Shown here: positions 17,523 to 25,747 of the stretch, piece by piece
Layout of the letters: every line of letters starts with the position of its first letter
Numbering within the stretch: position 1 is the stretch's first letter
NCBI GenBank assembly: GCA_945787295.1
Contig: CALZHQ010000007.1
Location: 1-64,000, forward strand
Source: an uncultured Desulfuromonadales bacterium
GTDB taxonomy: Bacteria; Desulfobacterota; Desulfuromonadia; Desulfuromonadales; Geopsychrobacteraceae
Direction of reading: 5' to 3'
DNA: 64,000 bases
Program-made: the position numbers and the translations under genes
The notes under the pieces: generated by a model
Databases searched by the model: none
Seen by the model: the letters and a program-made list of their open reading frames with translations, nothing else
What the model was told of the DNA's origin: nothing

Positions 17523-18656
17523 TCAGCTGGTCGATTCCAGTTGATTGAGAACCTGTAAAAAACTGTAGGTTAGCTGGGGATGCAATTTGTTTCCAGCCAG
17601 ATCGAGCATGGTGTTGATGATCTCATTCAGGTCGAGGGATTTTTCGTAACTGCGGTGCGTACGCATGGCATCGTAGGTGTCGGAAATAGCGGTCATGTGC
17701 GAGCAGAGGTTCATCTGCCAGGGGTGTCTGGCTTGCGGGTAGCCTTTACCATCGTAACGCATATGGTGTTCGTAGGCGGTGACAACTGCCAGGCGCGGGA
17801 CTCCCGGGGTGTTGAGCAGATATTCAGCGCCGAGTCGCGGGTGCTGCTGCATGACCTGCCACTCGTCCTCATCGAGTGCTCCCGGCTTGGTGAGGATATG
17901 CGGTGATATGAACATTTTGCCGACATCGTGCAGCATGGCGGCGATACCGATATCATTGAGCAGCGGTCCTTCGATGCCGATCTGCCTGGCCTGGGCCAGG
18001 TTGAGCAGGCAGATATTGGTGGAGTGAGTGTAGGTATACTCATCCATCGAGCGTAGCGGGGCGATGGCCAGGAAGGAATCGCTATGGCTACTGAAGGCAT
18101 TAACGAAGCCGCTGACCAAATCGCTGAGCCCGGCGACATCTATCTGCTGCTTGTTCTGGATCGCCTGGTAAACATCCATGAAGCGGTCGGCTTCTTTGTG
18201 GGCGATATCGGCCAGGGCCATGTCGGTTGAGAGATAGTTGTTGTCCTGCTGCCGGTAGCGAACTTCAATCTGACCGAAATGGATATGTCCACTTTCGGTC
18301 AGGTCGACATGCTTTTCCGGCCTCTTGCTCAAGGTGTTAATCAGGCCGAGCAATTCTTCACTGTAAATACCCGGCTCGATCTGCAGATGACTGATGCCAT
18401 GTTGGTCGAGAGCCGTAATCAACCGTTGAATAGCCAGGTTGTGTTCGGCCGGGTGATTGTCAAAAATCAGTCGGCCTTCGATGACCTTCAGGGTGATCTC
18501 GCTGTGGCTGTTGAACAGGGCGTTCAGTTCGTCGAGTGCTTGTCGACAGAGCCGGGTGACCTGCAGGTGTTGAAGGTTGTAGAGTGCTGCATTGGCTGCA
18601 GCGGTGGTCAGCAAGCGGATGAAATTCTGCAGACGGGCATGAGAGGCTGCGCTCAT
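17523..18656 (-). CDS. HD-GYP domain protein, predicted c-di-GMP phosphodiesterase
   Basis: A 377-residue protein with an N-terminal domain of about 130 residues that is recognisably similar to the start of the upstream HEAT protein, followed by an HD-GYP domain. The HD-GYP residues are present: LHDVGK, QQHPRLGAEYL, EHHMRYDGKGYP and DTYDAMRTHRSYEKSL. This predicts hydrolysis of c-di-GMP in the cytoplasm; there is no membrane segment or receiver domain. ATG 18656 overlaps the stop of the upstream gene as ATGA, which indicates translational coupling; the longer open frame to 18914 lies inside that gene and is unlikely to be translated. Confidence 0.88.
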   Translation of the reverse strand: MSAASHARLQNFIRLLTTAAANAALYNLQHLQVTRLCRQALDELNALFNSHSEITLKVIEGRLIFDNHPAEHNLAIQRLITALDQHGISHLQIEPGIYSEELLGLINTLSKRPEKHVDLTESGHIHFGQIEVRYRQQDNNYLSTDMALADIAHKEADRFMDVYQAIQNKQQIDVAGLSDLVSGFVNAFSSHSDSFLAIAPLRSMDEYTYTHSTNICLLNLAQARQIGIEGPLLNDIGIAAMLHDVGKMFISPHILTKPGALDEDEWQVMQQHPRLGAEYLLNTPGVPRLAVVTAYEHHMRYDGKGYPQARHPWQMNLCSHMTAISDTYDAMRTHRSYEKSLDLNEIINTMLDLAGNKLHPQLTYSFLQVLNQLESTS

Positions 18657-20821
18657 AGCGGATCCTCCGCTAACTTTTGCAGGATTTCGCCCGCCAGTTT
18701 GGCTTTTTGACGCTGGCGACTCGCGGCAATTTCCTGGAGCAGTTTTTCTGCGATAACACGTGGGTAGCCGCTGAGACTCTGAATTATATCCAACTGAAAT
18801 TGCTTCTGTCGCCGCGACAATAGCAGGCCTTTTTTCTGCAACAGCCGCCGCAGCAAGTTCAGGCTTTCGCGGCTGCCGATAAGAGCCAAGGTTGCCAGCA
18901 GATGACGTTTGCATTCGAGCTCAAAGTCGCTATCGATTTCAGCTTCTAACAGCTGGTGCAGTCGGTTGAGAACCTCAAGGTCATTACTGAGATCAGCAAC
19001 CTGAATTGCCGAAATCTGCGCGTCTGGATCAGGGCTGTCCAGCTCTTTAAGAAGCATCCGGTTGGCGGTCGCCGGATTACAGTGGAACAGCACCCGCATC
19101 ACCTCTTGCCGGACTTTCGGGTGCTGGTGGTCGGCGAGCCGGTTCACTGCTTTCAGGGTCGCCGGCGCCAGGTTTTTACCCAGGACGATCAGCAGGTTGC
19201 GGATCAGGTACCAGCGTTCATCGTGCAGCGCCTCGACCAGAAGTTGGTTGGCATCGGCGCCGATCGCTTCCAGCACCTCCATCCAGTACTTTCTCTGGCT
19301 GAACTGTTTGGCCAGACCGAGTTGTTCAACCACGGCTTCGGTGTAGGGTTCGCCGACTGTGGCGATATAATCACGGATCGGTTCAGCCTGTTCTTCGCCC
19401 CAGAGTTCAATTCCATCCAGAACTTCCAGCATGAACCCCTGCTGGGTGTGGTTGGTGAGAACCTGCTCGTCAAAGATGCTGGCGTTCGATTGCCCGCTGT
19501 AGACAAACTTTGACCAGTGACTGTAAATATCCTTCAGCGCTTTAAAGTTACCGGTGTCGAGGAAAAAACGGGACAGGTCGAGAAGATTCTGCTGGATTGC
19601 TTCTTCATCCTCCAGGCCCAGTGAATCGGTCAGCAGTTCGAAAATTACGGCACAGCATTGCTCCTCGACCGATTGCTGCTCGAAATACTCTCTCAGCTGC
19701 ACTTTGTCTTCTTGCGGGATGCTGCTGCTGACACCCTCGTCAAAGAGGTTTTTTAACGCCCCCTGATAACTGCCCGGCATGAAGCTGTCGTGATCCTCTT
19801 CACTGAACAGAACTTCCAGCCGCGCCCGCACCTGATCTTTATCCATTGGGCCGGAATCTGTTTTGATATTGTGGGCCTGCTCGGGAATAGGATTCGCAGC
19901 CAGTTTTCCCACCAACTCAACAAGGCGGGTGGAGATTTTCAGTTTCTGTTGGACTTGTGGGTCGAGGGTTTTGCGCAGCAGTTCAGGAGAAAGATGTTGA
20001 AGAACATTATTGGCTGTCGACGGATTACTATCCATGGCTTGGAACGCTCCAGCCATGAAGCTTTCCTGAAGTTGTGGCGACAGGTGATTGAGCAGGATTC
20101 CCAATTGTTCTCCTGAGCCTTTGCCGGTTTCTACGTGCGGTCGGTCGAGAATCTTTTCAACGAAGTTGTTCACCGCGCCGGAGGGCAGCTCTTCAGAGGA
20201 ATCATCCTGGGTGAGCTTTTCATTGAGGATTTCGGCGATGGTGATGGGGTCGAGGCGCAAACTGCCATTATCGATGTCTAAAACATTATCCAGCAGGCCG
20301 TGGAGAAAATCTTCCCAAATATCGATTTCTGTTGCGGGTTGTCTGCCTGGTTCAGAAACAGATTGAAAGGCGCTATAGTCGATCGGCACCACTTTGATCT
20401 GTTCGATCTGTTGTTGCTGTAGCAGCAGATCGAAGCCGCCAAAACTCTCGATCGTCGCTCTGTCAGTACGCAGAAGTTGGCAGAAGCGGATCAGCTCATC
20501 CGCAGCCAGGCCTTGTCTGAAACTGATCGAAGCAATGCCGAAGCTGGAGAGGAATTCAGCAAAAGTCTTGAACGAACGATTCTCTTTATCGAGCCATTGG
20601 TGTTCAAAAAGCAGTGAGTCCGGGGAAACGCCGAAAGTGATCTCATCGCGGCTGATGAAAAGTTTATCCAATTTTTTCAGAGTATTTTCACAGGTCGCCG
20701 CAACCTGCGGATGATCTGCCGGGTAGAGGGTCAGGTTGCGTCTGGCGGTGTTCAGCTCGTGTAGGAAATCTGCCAGAAATCTGGAGTCTGAAGTGAATTG
20801 TTGATTAGGATTTGCACCCAA
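18653..20821 (-). CDS. HEAT-repeat protein with N-terminal domain shared with the HD-GYP partner
   Basis: A large soluble protein of 722 residues. Residues 14-120 resemble the N-terminal domain of the adjacent HD-GYP protein (pattern N-LxLYxxxHxQV, LFxSxxEIT, GIxxL/ISxxxG). The middle part is helical and weakly conserved. Residues about 490-720 contain HEAT-like repeats (for example HPKVRQEVMRVLFHCNP and DPDAQISAIQVADLSND). Such repeats normally form a protein-binding solenoid, so it is probably a scaffold or regulator of the phosphodiesterase; that is inference. The start TTG 20821 has GGGGG 6 nt upstream, and there is no ATG alternative nearby. It is the first gene of a two-gene operon. Confidence 0.75.
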   Translation of the reverse strand: MGANPNQQFTSDSRFLADFLHELNTARRNLTLYPADHPQVAATCENTLKKLDKLFISRDEITFGVSPDSLLFEHQWLDKENRSFKTFAEFLSSFGIASISFRQGLAADELIRFCQLLRTDRATIESFGGFDLLLQQQQIEQIKVVPIDYSAFQSVSEPGRQPATEIDIWEDFLHGLLDNVLDIDNGSLRLDPITIAEILNEKLTQDDSSEELPSGAVNNFVEKILDRPHVETGKGSGEQLGILLNHLSPQLQESFMAGAFQAMDSNPSTANNVLQHLSPELLRKTLDPQVQQKLKISTRLVELVGKLAANPIPEQAHNIKTDSGPMDKDQVRARLEVLFSEEDHDSFMPGSYQGALKNLFDEGVSSSIPQEDKVQLREYFEQQSVEEQCCAVIFELLTDSLGLEDEEAIQQNLLDLSRFFLDTGNFKALKDIYSHWSKFVYSGQSNASIFDEQVLTNHTQQGFMLEVLDGIELWGEEQAEPIRDYIATVGEPYTEAVVEQLGLAKQFSQRKYWMEVLEAIGADANQLLVEALHDERWYLIRNLLIVLGKNLAPATLKAVNRLADHQHPKVRQEVMRVLFHCNPATANRMLLKELDSPDPDAQISAIQVADLSNDLEVLNRLHQLLEAEIDSDFELECKRHLLATLALIGSRESLNLLRRLLQKKGLLLSRRQKQFQLDIIQSLSGYPRVIAEKLLQEIAASRQRQKAKLAGEILQKLAEDPL

Positions 20822-20864
20822 GGAGAACCCCCAAAGACCACTTAGTCATTTACTTCGTTCTGTC

Positions 20865-20873
20865 ATTATAACA
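20865..20873 (-). promoter_or_regulatory. Extended -10 promoter candidate for the HEAT/HD-GYP operon
   Basis: The reverse strand reads TGTTATAAT (20873-20865), a perfect TATAAT with the TGn extension, about 45 nt upstream of the TTG start at 20821. There is no good -35 at 17 nt, which fits an extended -10 promoter. Confidence 0.5.
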
Positions 20874-21073
20874 GATATACGACATTCAACGTCGACTGAA
20901 AAGCCCCTTTTGTCAGCGTTTCTAAATAGTTCGAATTGGTTGATGAAGGAATCGAAGCTTAAGTGTTAGGCGGCATTCCGTTTGCTGCCGGGACGGCTGT
21001 AACTTGCATTCCGGGCCGTTTGATGCTAGGTTCTTGGCGTGAAAATCTCTTTAGATCAAGGTACCAATAGCAT

Positions 21074-22060
21074 ATGAGTCCCCGCGAACTTTTTGACGTT
21101 GGCGATGCAGCTCTGGCCGCGCAATTGTTCGGCCAGCAGAACAAGCATCTAAAACTGATCGAAAAGAAGCTTGGCATACGCCTCGGCAGCAAAGGGACTG
21201 TTATCACCCTTGCCGGTGAACAAGCACAGGTTCAGGTTGGCTATCGCCTGCTGGAAGAGCTCTGTGCTTTATTGCGTGATGGGATGCCGCTCTACCCGAC
21301 CGACATCGATTACGCAATCCGGATTCTTTCGACTGATTCCTCGACCAATCTGAAAGATATTTTTTTCGATACCGTTTTTGTTTCGGCGCGGAAAAAAATC
21401 ATTGCCCCGAAAAGTCTGGCGCAGAAGACCTATATCGATACTATTCGCCAGAATCATGTTGTCTTCGGCATCGGGCCGGCGGGAACTGGCAAGACCTATC
21501 TGGCGATGGCGATGGGGGTTGCGGCTTTGATGCGCAAGGAAGTCAGCCGGATTATGCTGGTCCGACCAGCGGTCGAGGCAGGCGAAAAACTCGGCTTTCT
21601 GCCGGGGGATCTGGCGGAAAAGGTTAATCCCTATTTGCGCCCGCTTTATGACGCTTTGTACGACATGGTCGATTTGGACAAAGCGCGGGAAATGGTTGAA
21701 ACCGGGGTGGTTGAAGTGGCGCCATTGGCCTTTATGCGTGGCCGAACGCTGAACGATGCTTTTGTTATTCTCGACGAAGCACAGAATACCACCGCTGAAC
21801 AAATGAAAATGTTTCTGACGCGGCTCGGTTTTGGTAGCCGGGCGGTTATTACTGGCGATATTACCCAGGTTGACCTGCCACGCGGTACTCATTCGGGACT
21901 GTTCCATGCTATCGAAGTGCTCGATGGGGTTCCGGGGATCGCTTTTAATCATTTTACCGATGTTGATGTTGTCCGCCATCCGATTGTACAGGCGATCGTG
22001 CAGGCATATCAAGTGGCTGATCGTCGAGTTCTGACGTCTAAGCGCCGCTTGAACGGATGA
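21074..22060 (+). CDS. PhoH family ATPase (YbeZ-like)
   Basis: Cytoplasmic PhoH-type P-loop NTPase of 328 residues, associated with RNA metabolism and ribosome maturation together with YbeY. Walker A is GPAGTGKT and Walker B is AFVILDEAQN; the block RGRTLNDAFVILDEAQNTT and the sensor TGDITQVDLP are characteristic. The N-terminal part contains a KH-like RNA-binding region (KLIEKKLGIRLGSKG). It heads the operon phoH, pgpH-like, ybeY, corC, lnt, an arrangement common in deltaproteobacteria and partly shared with E. coli ybeZYX-lnt. The start ATG 21074 has AAGG about 12 nt upstream. Confidence 0.93.
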   Translation: MSPRELFDVGDAALAAQLFGQQNKHLKLIEKKLGIRLGSKGTVITLAGEQAQVQVGYRLLEELCALLRDGMPLYPTDIDYAIRILSTDSSTNLKDIFFDTVFVSARKKIIAPKSLAQKTYIDTIRQNHVVFGIGPAGTGKTYLAMAMGVAALMRKEVSRIMLVRPAVEAGEKLGFLPGDLAEKVNPYLRPLYDALYDMVDLDKAREMVETGVVEVAPLAFMRGRTLNDAFVILDEAQNTTAEQMKMFLTRLGFGSRAVITGDITQVDLPRGTHSGLFHAIEVLDGVPGIAFNHFTDVDVVRHPIVQAIVQAYQVADRRVLTSKRRLNG

Positions 22061-22073
22061 CGCAAGAGGGTCT

Positions 22074-24494
22074 ATGACCAAAGAAGAACTGGAAAAAGCG
22101 CGACAGAGTCGTGCGGCCATTTTTGGTGATGGGGTACAGGGGTTACGCAACCGGCAGAAACCGAGACTTGGGGCCTGGTTGTTGTTTGCTGTGGCTCTGC
22201 TGCTGACACTGATCATCGTTCCTAAGGGCGGCCTGATCCCTGACTTTCATGCTCCAGGTGAAATTGCTTCGCGAGATATCAAGTCACCGCGTGAGTTGCT
22301 GGTTGAAGATGTCCCCTTGACCCGGGCCAAGCAGGATGAGGCCTGGTCTTCGGTGCCGCCGGTTTACGATTATCAGACGACGGCGGGCCGTCAGGCGGTT
22401 GAGCGGATTCGCAGTGGTCTACAGTTGCTGCTGCAGCTGCAGAATGTTGAAAATCCCCCCAATCAGGAAGAATTTCTTCCGCAACTGGAATCCGATTTCG
22501 GGGTGCCATTGACCCTCGCGGAATATCAGGCCCTGATTGAGCTGCCGCTCGATCCGCAGATTCCGCATCAGGCCACTGAACTGCTGGCGCAGGTGTTTGA
22601 TCGGCCGATTGTTGCTAACCTGCAGGTTTTTAATGCGGACCTGAAGAAAGCGATTCTGGTCCGAGATCTGGCTTCCGGGGAAGAATTGCCGAGCGGAGTT
22701 CTGGAGCGTACTTTCGGCTTGAACGAGGCTCTGGAACAGGCAAAGGCTCTGCTGAGCAATATGCCAGGGCTGTCACCGGTTCAGCACCAGACTTTGTTAA
22801 AGCTGGTACAGCAACAGTTACGTCCCAGTCTTGCCTTCAATCAGGACGAGACCGAACTGCGGCGTCAGAAGGCGCGGGATGAAGTCAAACCGGTTCTGTT
22901 TCAGGTGAAAAGGGGGGAGATGGTGGTCCGCGAAGGTGAGCGTGTGACCATGGATCAGATCCTCAAGCTCCGCGCGATCCGTGATTCCGGTCTCGACAAT
23001 CGTGGTCTGCCGACGGCTCTTGGCCTGCTGGTCTGTATCCTGCTGCTGATCTATATCGGCTATTATTACGCTGCTGGCAACATTCGCAAGTTTCGTCCCG
23101 ACTCGCGGGACCTGCTCTTCTTGGCACTGATATTTTTAGCCCTGTTTGTCTTGATCAAGGTTTCAATCTTTATTGCTACCGCACTCGGCAACACCTTTTC
23201 CTACATCGATTCGACAGCCTATTTCTATGCGATTCCTTTTGCGCTTGGTGCGATGCTGGTGCGGATCGTTCTCAATGCTGAAACTGCTCTGCTGTTTGCG
23301 ATCTGCTGTGCAATTCTGGTCGGCGTTCTGTTCGGCAACAGTCTGCCGATGGCTCTGTTGGCGCTGACCAGTAGTTTGGTTGGGGCTCACGGGGTTCGTC
23401 ATTGCCAGGAACGTTCCAGCATTTATCGGGCTGGAATGTGGGTCGGCCTGGCCAATGCCGCCTTGCTGATCGGTATCCATTTTCTGACCGGGCGCTCTAT
23501 TGAATTGCAACTGGCCTGGAAAATCTGTTTTGGCCTGTTCGGTGGCCTGCTCAGTACCGTTTTTGTCACCGGGACCATCCCCCTGATCGAGGCAATTTTC
23601 AAGTACACCACGGATATCAAACTGCTGGAACTGGCGAATATGAATTCGCCGGTACTACGGCAGCTGATGGTTGAAGCGCCCGGCACCTACCATCATTCGA
23701 TCCTGGTCGGTAATCTGGTCGAGGCCGCCGCCGAATCGATCAATGCCAATCCGCTCCTGGCGCGGGTGTCGGCCTATTACCATGATATCGGCAAGATCAA
23801 GAAACCACTCTATTTCATTGAGAATGGCGGTCGCCAGCGCAACAAACACGATAAGTTGGCGCCATCGATGAGTGCATTGATCCTGATGTCCCATATTAAA
23901 GATGGGGTGGAACTGGCCAGGGAAAACAAACTGGGCCCGGAACTGATCGATATTATTCAGCAACACCATGGTACTTCGTTGATCAAATTCTTCTACGATC
24001 GGGCCAAGAGCCAGGTTGAGCCGGGGATGCCGGAACCGGATGAGCGGGATTACCGTTATCTGGGGCCGAAGCCGCAAACCCGCGAAGCAGCGCTGATCAT
24101 GCTGGCCGATGCCATTGAAGCGGCCAGTCGAACCCTGCAAGATCCGACCCCGGCGCGAATTCAGGGGATGGTGCAGAAACTGATAAACAACATCTTCATT
24201 GACGGTCAGCTCGACGAGTGTGATTTGACTTTGAAGGACTTACACCGGATCGCCAAGAGTTTCAACCGGGTCCTGGCTGGCTCTTTTCATCATCGGGTTG
24301 ATTATCCGGAGCCGGTGCACATAGTGCGTGAAAAGGCAGTCAAAGAGGTTTTGAGCGACAAAGAAAGCGCGACAGGTAAAGCGAAGGACAATAATGAGAA
24401 TTCAGATCGAGAACCGACAGAGGAAGAAAAAGATCCTGAAGCGGCCACTAAGAAAGATAGCGCAGAGGATCTTAAGCGTCTCGGGATTTCCTAA
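22074..24494 (+). CDS. 7TM HD-domain phosphodiesterase (PgpH/YqfF family)
   Basis: An 806-residue inner-membrane protein. A single N-terminal TM (about 35-55) is followed by an extracytoplasmic 7TMR-HDED domain, then seven membrane helices (about 312-500) and a cytoplasmic HD domain with YHHSILVGN and YYHDIGKIKKP metal-binding motifs, plus QQHHG. Firmicute PgpH members hydrolyse c-di-AMP; whether this one does, or uses another nucleotide, is not shown. The last 50 residues are acidic and low-complexity, and their DNA also encodes the start of ybeY in another frame. It follows phoH after 13 nt, with GAGGG as ribosome-binding site. Confidence 0.88.
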   Translation: MTKEELEKARQSRAAIFGDGVQGLRNRQKPRLGAWLLFAVALLLTLIIVPKGGLIPDFHAPGEIASRDIKSPRELLVEDVPLTRAKQDEAWSSVPPVYDYQTTAGRQAVERIRSGLQLLLQLQNVENPPNQEEFLPQLESDFGVPLTLAEYQALIELPLDPQIPHQATELLAQVFDRPIVANLQVFNADLKKAILVRDLASGEELPSGVLERTFGLNEALEQAKALLSNMPGLSPVQHQTLLKLVQQQLRPSLAFNQDETELRRQKARDEVKPVLFQVKRGEMVVREGERVTMDQILKLRAIRDSGLDNRGLPTALGLLVCILLLIYIGYYYAAGNIRKFRPDSRDLLFLALIFLALFVLIKVSIFIATALGNTFSYIDSTAYFYAIPFALGAMLVRIVLNAETALLFAICCAILVGVLFGNSLPMALLALTSSLVGAHGVRHCQERSSIYRAGMWVGLANAALLIGIHFLTGRSIELQLAWKICFGLFGGLLSTVFVTGTIPLIEAIFKYTTDIKLLELANMNSPVLRQLMVEAPGTYHHSILVGNLVEAAAESINANPLLARVSAYYHDIGKIKKPLYFIENGGRQRNKHDKLAPSMSALILMSHIKDGVELARENKLGPELIDIIQQHHGTSLIKFFYDRAKSQVEPGMPEPDERDYRYLGPKPQTREAALIMLADAIEAASRTLQDPTPARIQGMVQKLINNIFIDGQLDECDLTLKDLHRIAKSFNRVLAGSFHHRVDYPEPVHIVREKAVKEVLSDKESATGKAKDNNENSDREPTEEEKDPEAATKKDSAEDLKRLGIS

Positions 24495-24867
24495 AGGCGA
24501 ACTGTCGGTCCTGATTCTCGATAATCTCGGGATTCAGGAGGTCAACCGCGCTTATCTGCAGCGCGACCGACCGACCAACGTTATCTCATTTGCCATGCAG
24601 GAAGGTGAGGGTAGTGGATTACAGCCGCTGCTGCTGGGTGATGTGGTGATCTCTGCAGAACGGGCGGCTGAGGATGCCGCAGAAGCGGATATCCCTTTCG
24701 AGCACGAACTGGTATTTTTGCTGTTGCATGGTATTCTCCATCTGCTCGGGTATGATCACGAGCGGGGCACCGAAGAGCAGGCCCGGCAAATGGAGGCGCG
24801 CGAGCAAGAAGTTTTCGCGTTGCTCAAAGATGAATTTTTAAATGCGAGCGGCTATCTGCCGAAATGA
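24394..24867 (+). CDS. ybeY: Endoribonuclease YbeY, rRNA maturation factor
   Basis: Single-strand-specific metal-dependent RNase needed for 16S rRNA 3-prime maturation and ribosome quality control. The 157-residue product has the invariant zinc motif HxxxHxxxxxH as HGILHLLGYDH and the LGDVVIS strand. The ATG at 24394 lies 101 nt inside the preceding HD-phosphodiesterase gene. It is nevertheless the right start, because the N-terminal IENRQRKKK is the usual YbeY beginning, AGGA lies just upstream, and no later start codon precedes the conserved region. Translation is therefore probably coupled to the gene it overlaps. Confidence 0.93.
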   Translation: MRIQIENRQRKKKILKRPLRKIAQRILSVSGFPKGELSVLILDNLGIQEVNRAYLQRDRPTNVISFAMQEGEGSGLQPLLLGDVVISAERAAEDAAEADIPFEHELVFLLLHGILHLLGYDHERGTEEQARQMEAREQEVFALLKDEFLNASGYLPK

Positions 24868-24884
24868 TATTGAGGGTGGCATAA

Positions 24885-25742
24885 GTGGAAAGTGATAATT
24901 CGCAGGATTCTCCCAGGTGGTCGAAACGTTTGCTGAAGATTTTTCGCGGGCGGCCAGAAGCACGTTCGGAAGAGGAACTTCAGGACCTGATTGACGCTTC
25001 AGAACAGAAAGGGATTATCGACGAAGACGAGGGGGATATGCTCCAGTCGATTCTGGAGCTGGATGAAACAATTGTTCGAGAAGTGATGGTGCCACGCACC
25101 GACATGGTCTGTGTCGACGCTGAGGACTCTTTCAGTGACATCCTTGCGACTATTCTAAAATCGGGACATTCCCGGATTCCGGTCTACAAAGAGAACAACG
25201 ACAATATTATCGGTTTGATTTATGCCAAAGACCTGCTGCGTTTTTGGGGCCAGTCGCTCGATGAAATCAAGCTCGAAGAAGTTTTGCGCCAGCCTTACCT
25301 GGTTCCTGAGTCAAAGCTGGTCAGTGACCTGTTGCAGGAATTTCGCGAGACACGCGTGCATATCGCCATTATCATCGATGAGTACGGCGGGACCTCAGGG
25401 TTGGTGACGATAGAAGATTTGATCGAGGAAATCGTCGGTGAAATTCGCGATGAGTACGATCTGGAAGATGAGTGGTTGATCGAAGAGCCGAATGGCACCG
25501 TGCTGGTTGACGGACGGCTCAATGTCGAAGATTTCGAAGAGCATTTTGAAGTTGAAGTGGAGCGGGAGAAGTTTGATACCGTCGGTGGCTATGTGGTTGA
25601 ACACCTCGGACGGGTACCGGTAGCCGGGGAACGGGTAAAGATTGATTCGCTGGAAATCCTGGTGGTTGCCGGGGACCAGCGCGCCATTCGTCAGTTGCGG
25701 ATTTTCCCGCCGTCAGGAATACAGGTCGCCGAACAAAGTTGA
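24885..25742 (+). CDS. corC: CorC/YbeX-like CBS domain protein
   Basis: A cytoplasmic protein of 285 residues with a pair of CBS domains (about 67-195: VREVMVPRTDMV and DEYGGTSGLVTIEDLIEEIVGEI) and a C-terminal CorC_HlyC domain (GRLNVEDFEEHF to IRQLRIF). It lacks the DUF21 membrane domain, which places it with E. coli CorC/YbeX, linked to magnesium-cobalt efflux and ribosome metabolism. The start is GTG 24885 with GAGGG upstream. It lies between ybeY and lnt as in E. coli, and the lnt start follows its stop within a few bases. The biochemical role remains uncertain. Confidence 0.9.
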   Translation: MESDNSQDSPRWSKRLLKIFRGRPEARSEEELQDLIDASEQKGIIDEDEGDMLQSILELDETIVREVMVPRTDMVCVDAEDSFSDILATILKSGHSRIPVYKENNDNIIGLIYAKDLLRFWGQSLDEIKLEEVLRQPYLVPESKLVSDLLQEFRETRVHIAIIIDEYGGTSGLVTIEDLIEEIVGEIRDEYDLEDEWLIEEPNGTVLVDGRLNVEDFEEHFEVEVEREKFDTVGGYVVEHLGRVPVAGERVKIDSLEILVVAGDQRAIRQLRIFPPSGIQVAEQS

Positions 25743-25747
25743 TAAAC

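Noticed and set aside
18657..18914. 86-residue N-terminal extension of the HD-GYP protein
   Set aside because: It lies inside the HEAT gene in another frame and is arginine- and serine-rich; the coupled ATG at 18656 is the better start.
21269..22216. 315-codon reverse-strand frame opposite phoH
   Set aside because: Shadow of the conserved PhoH frame; composition is not protein-like.
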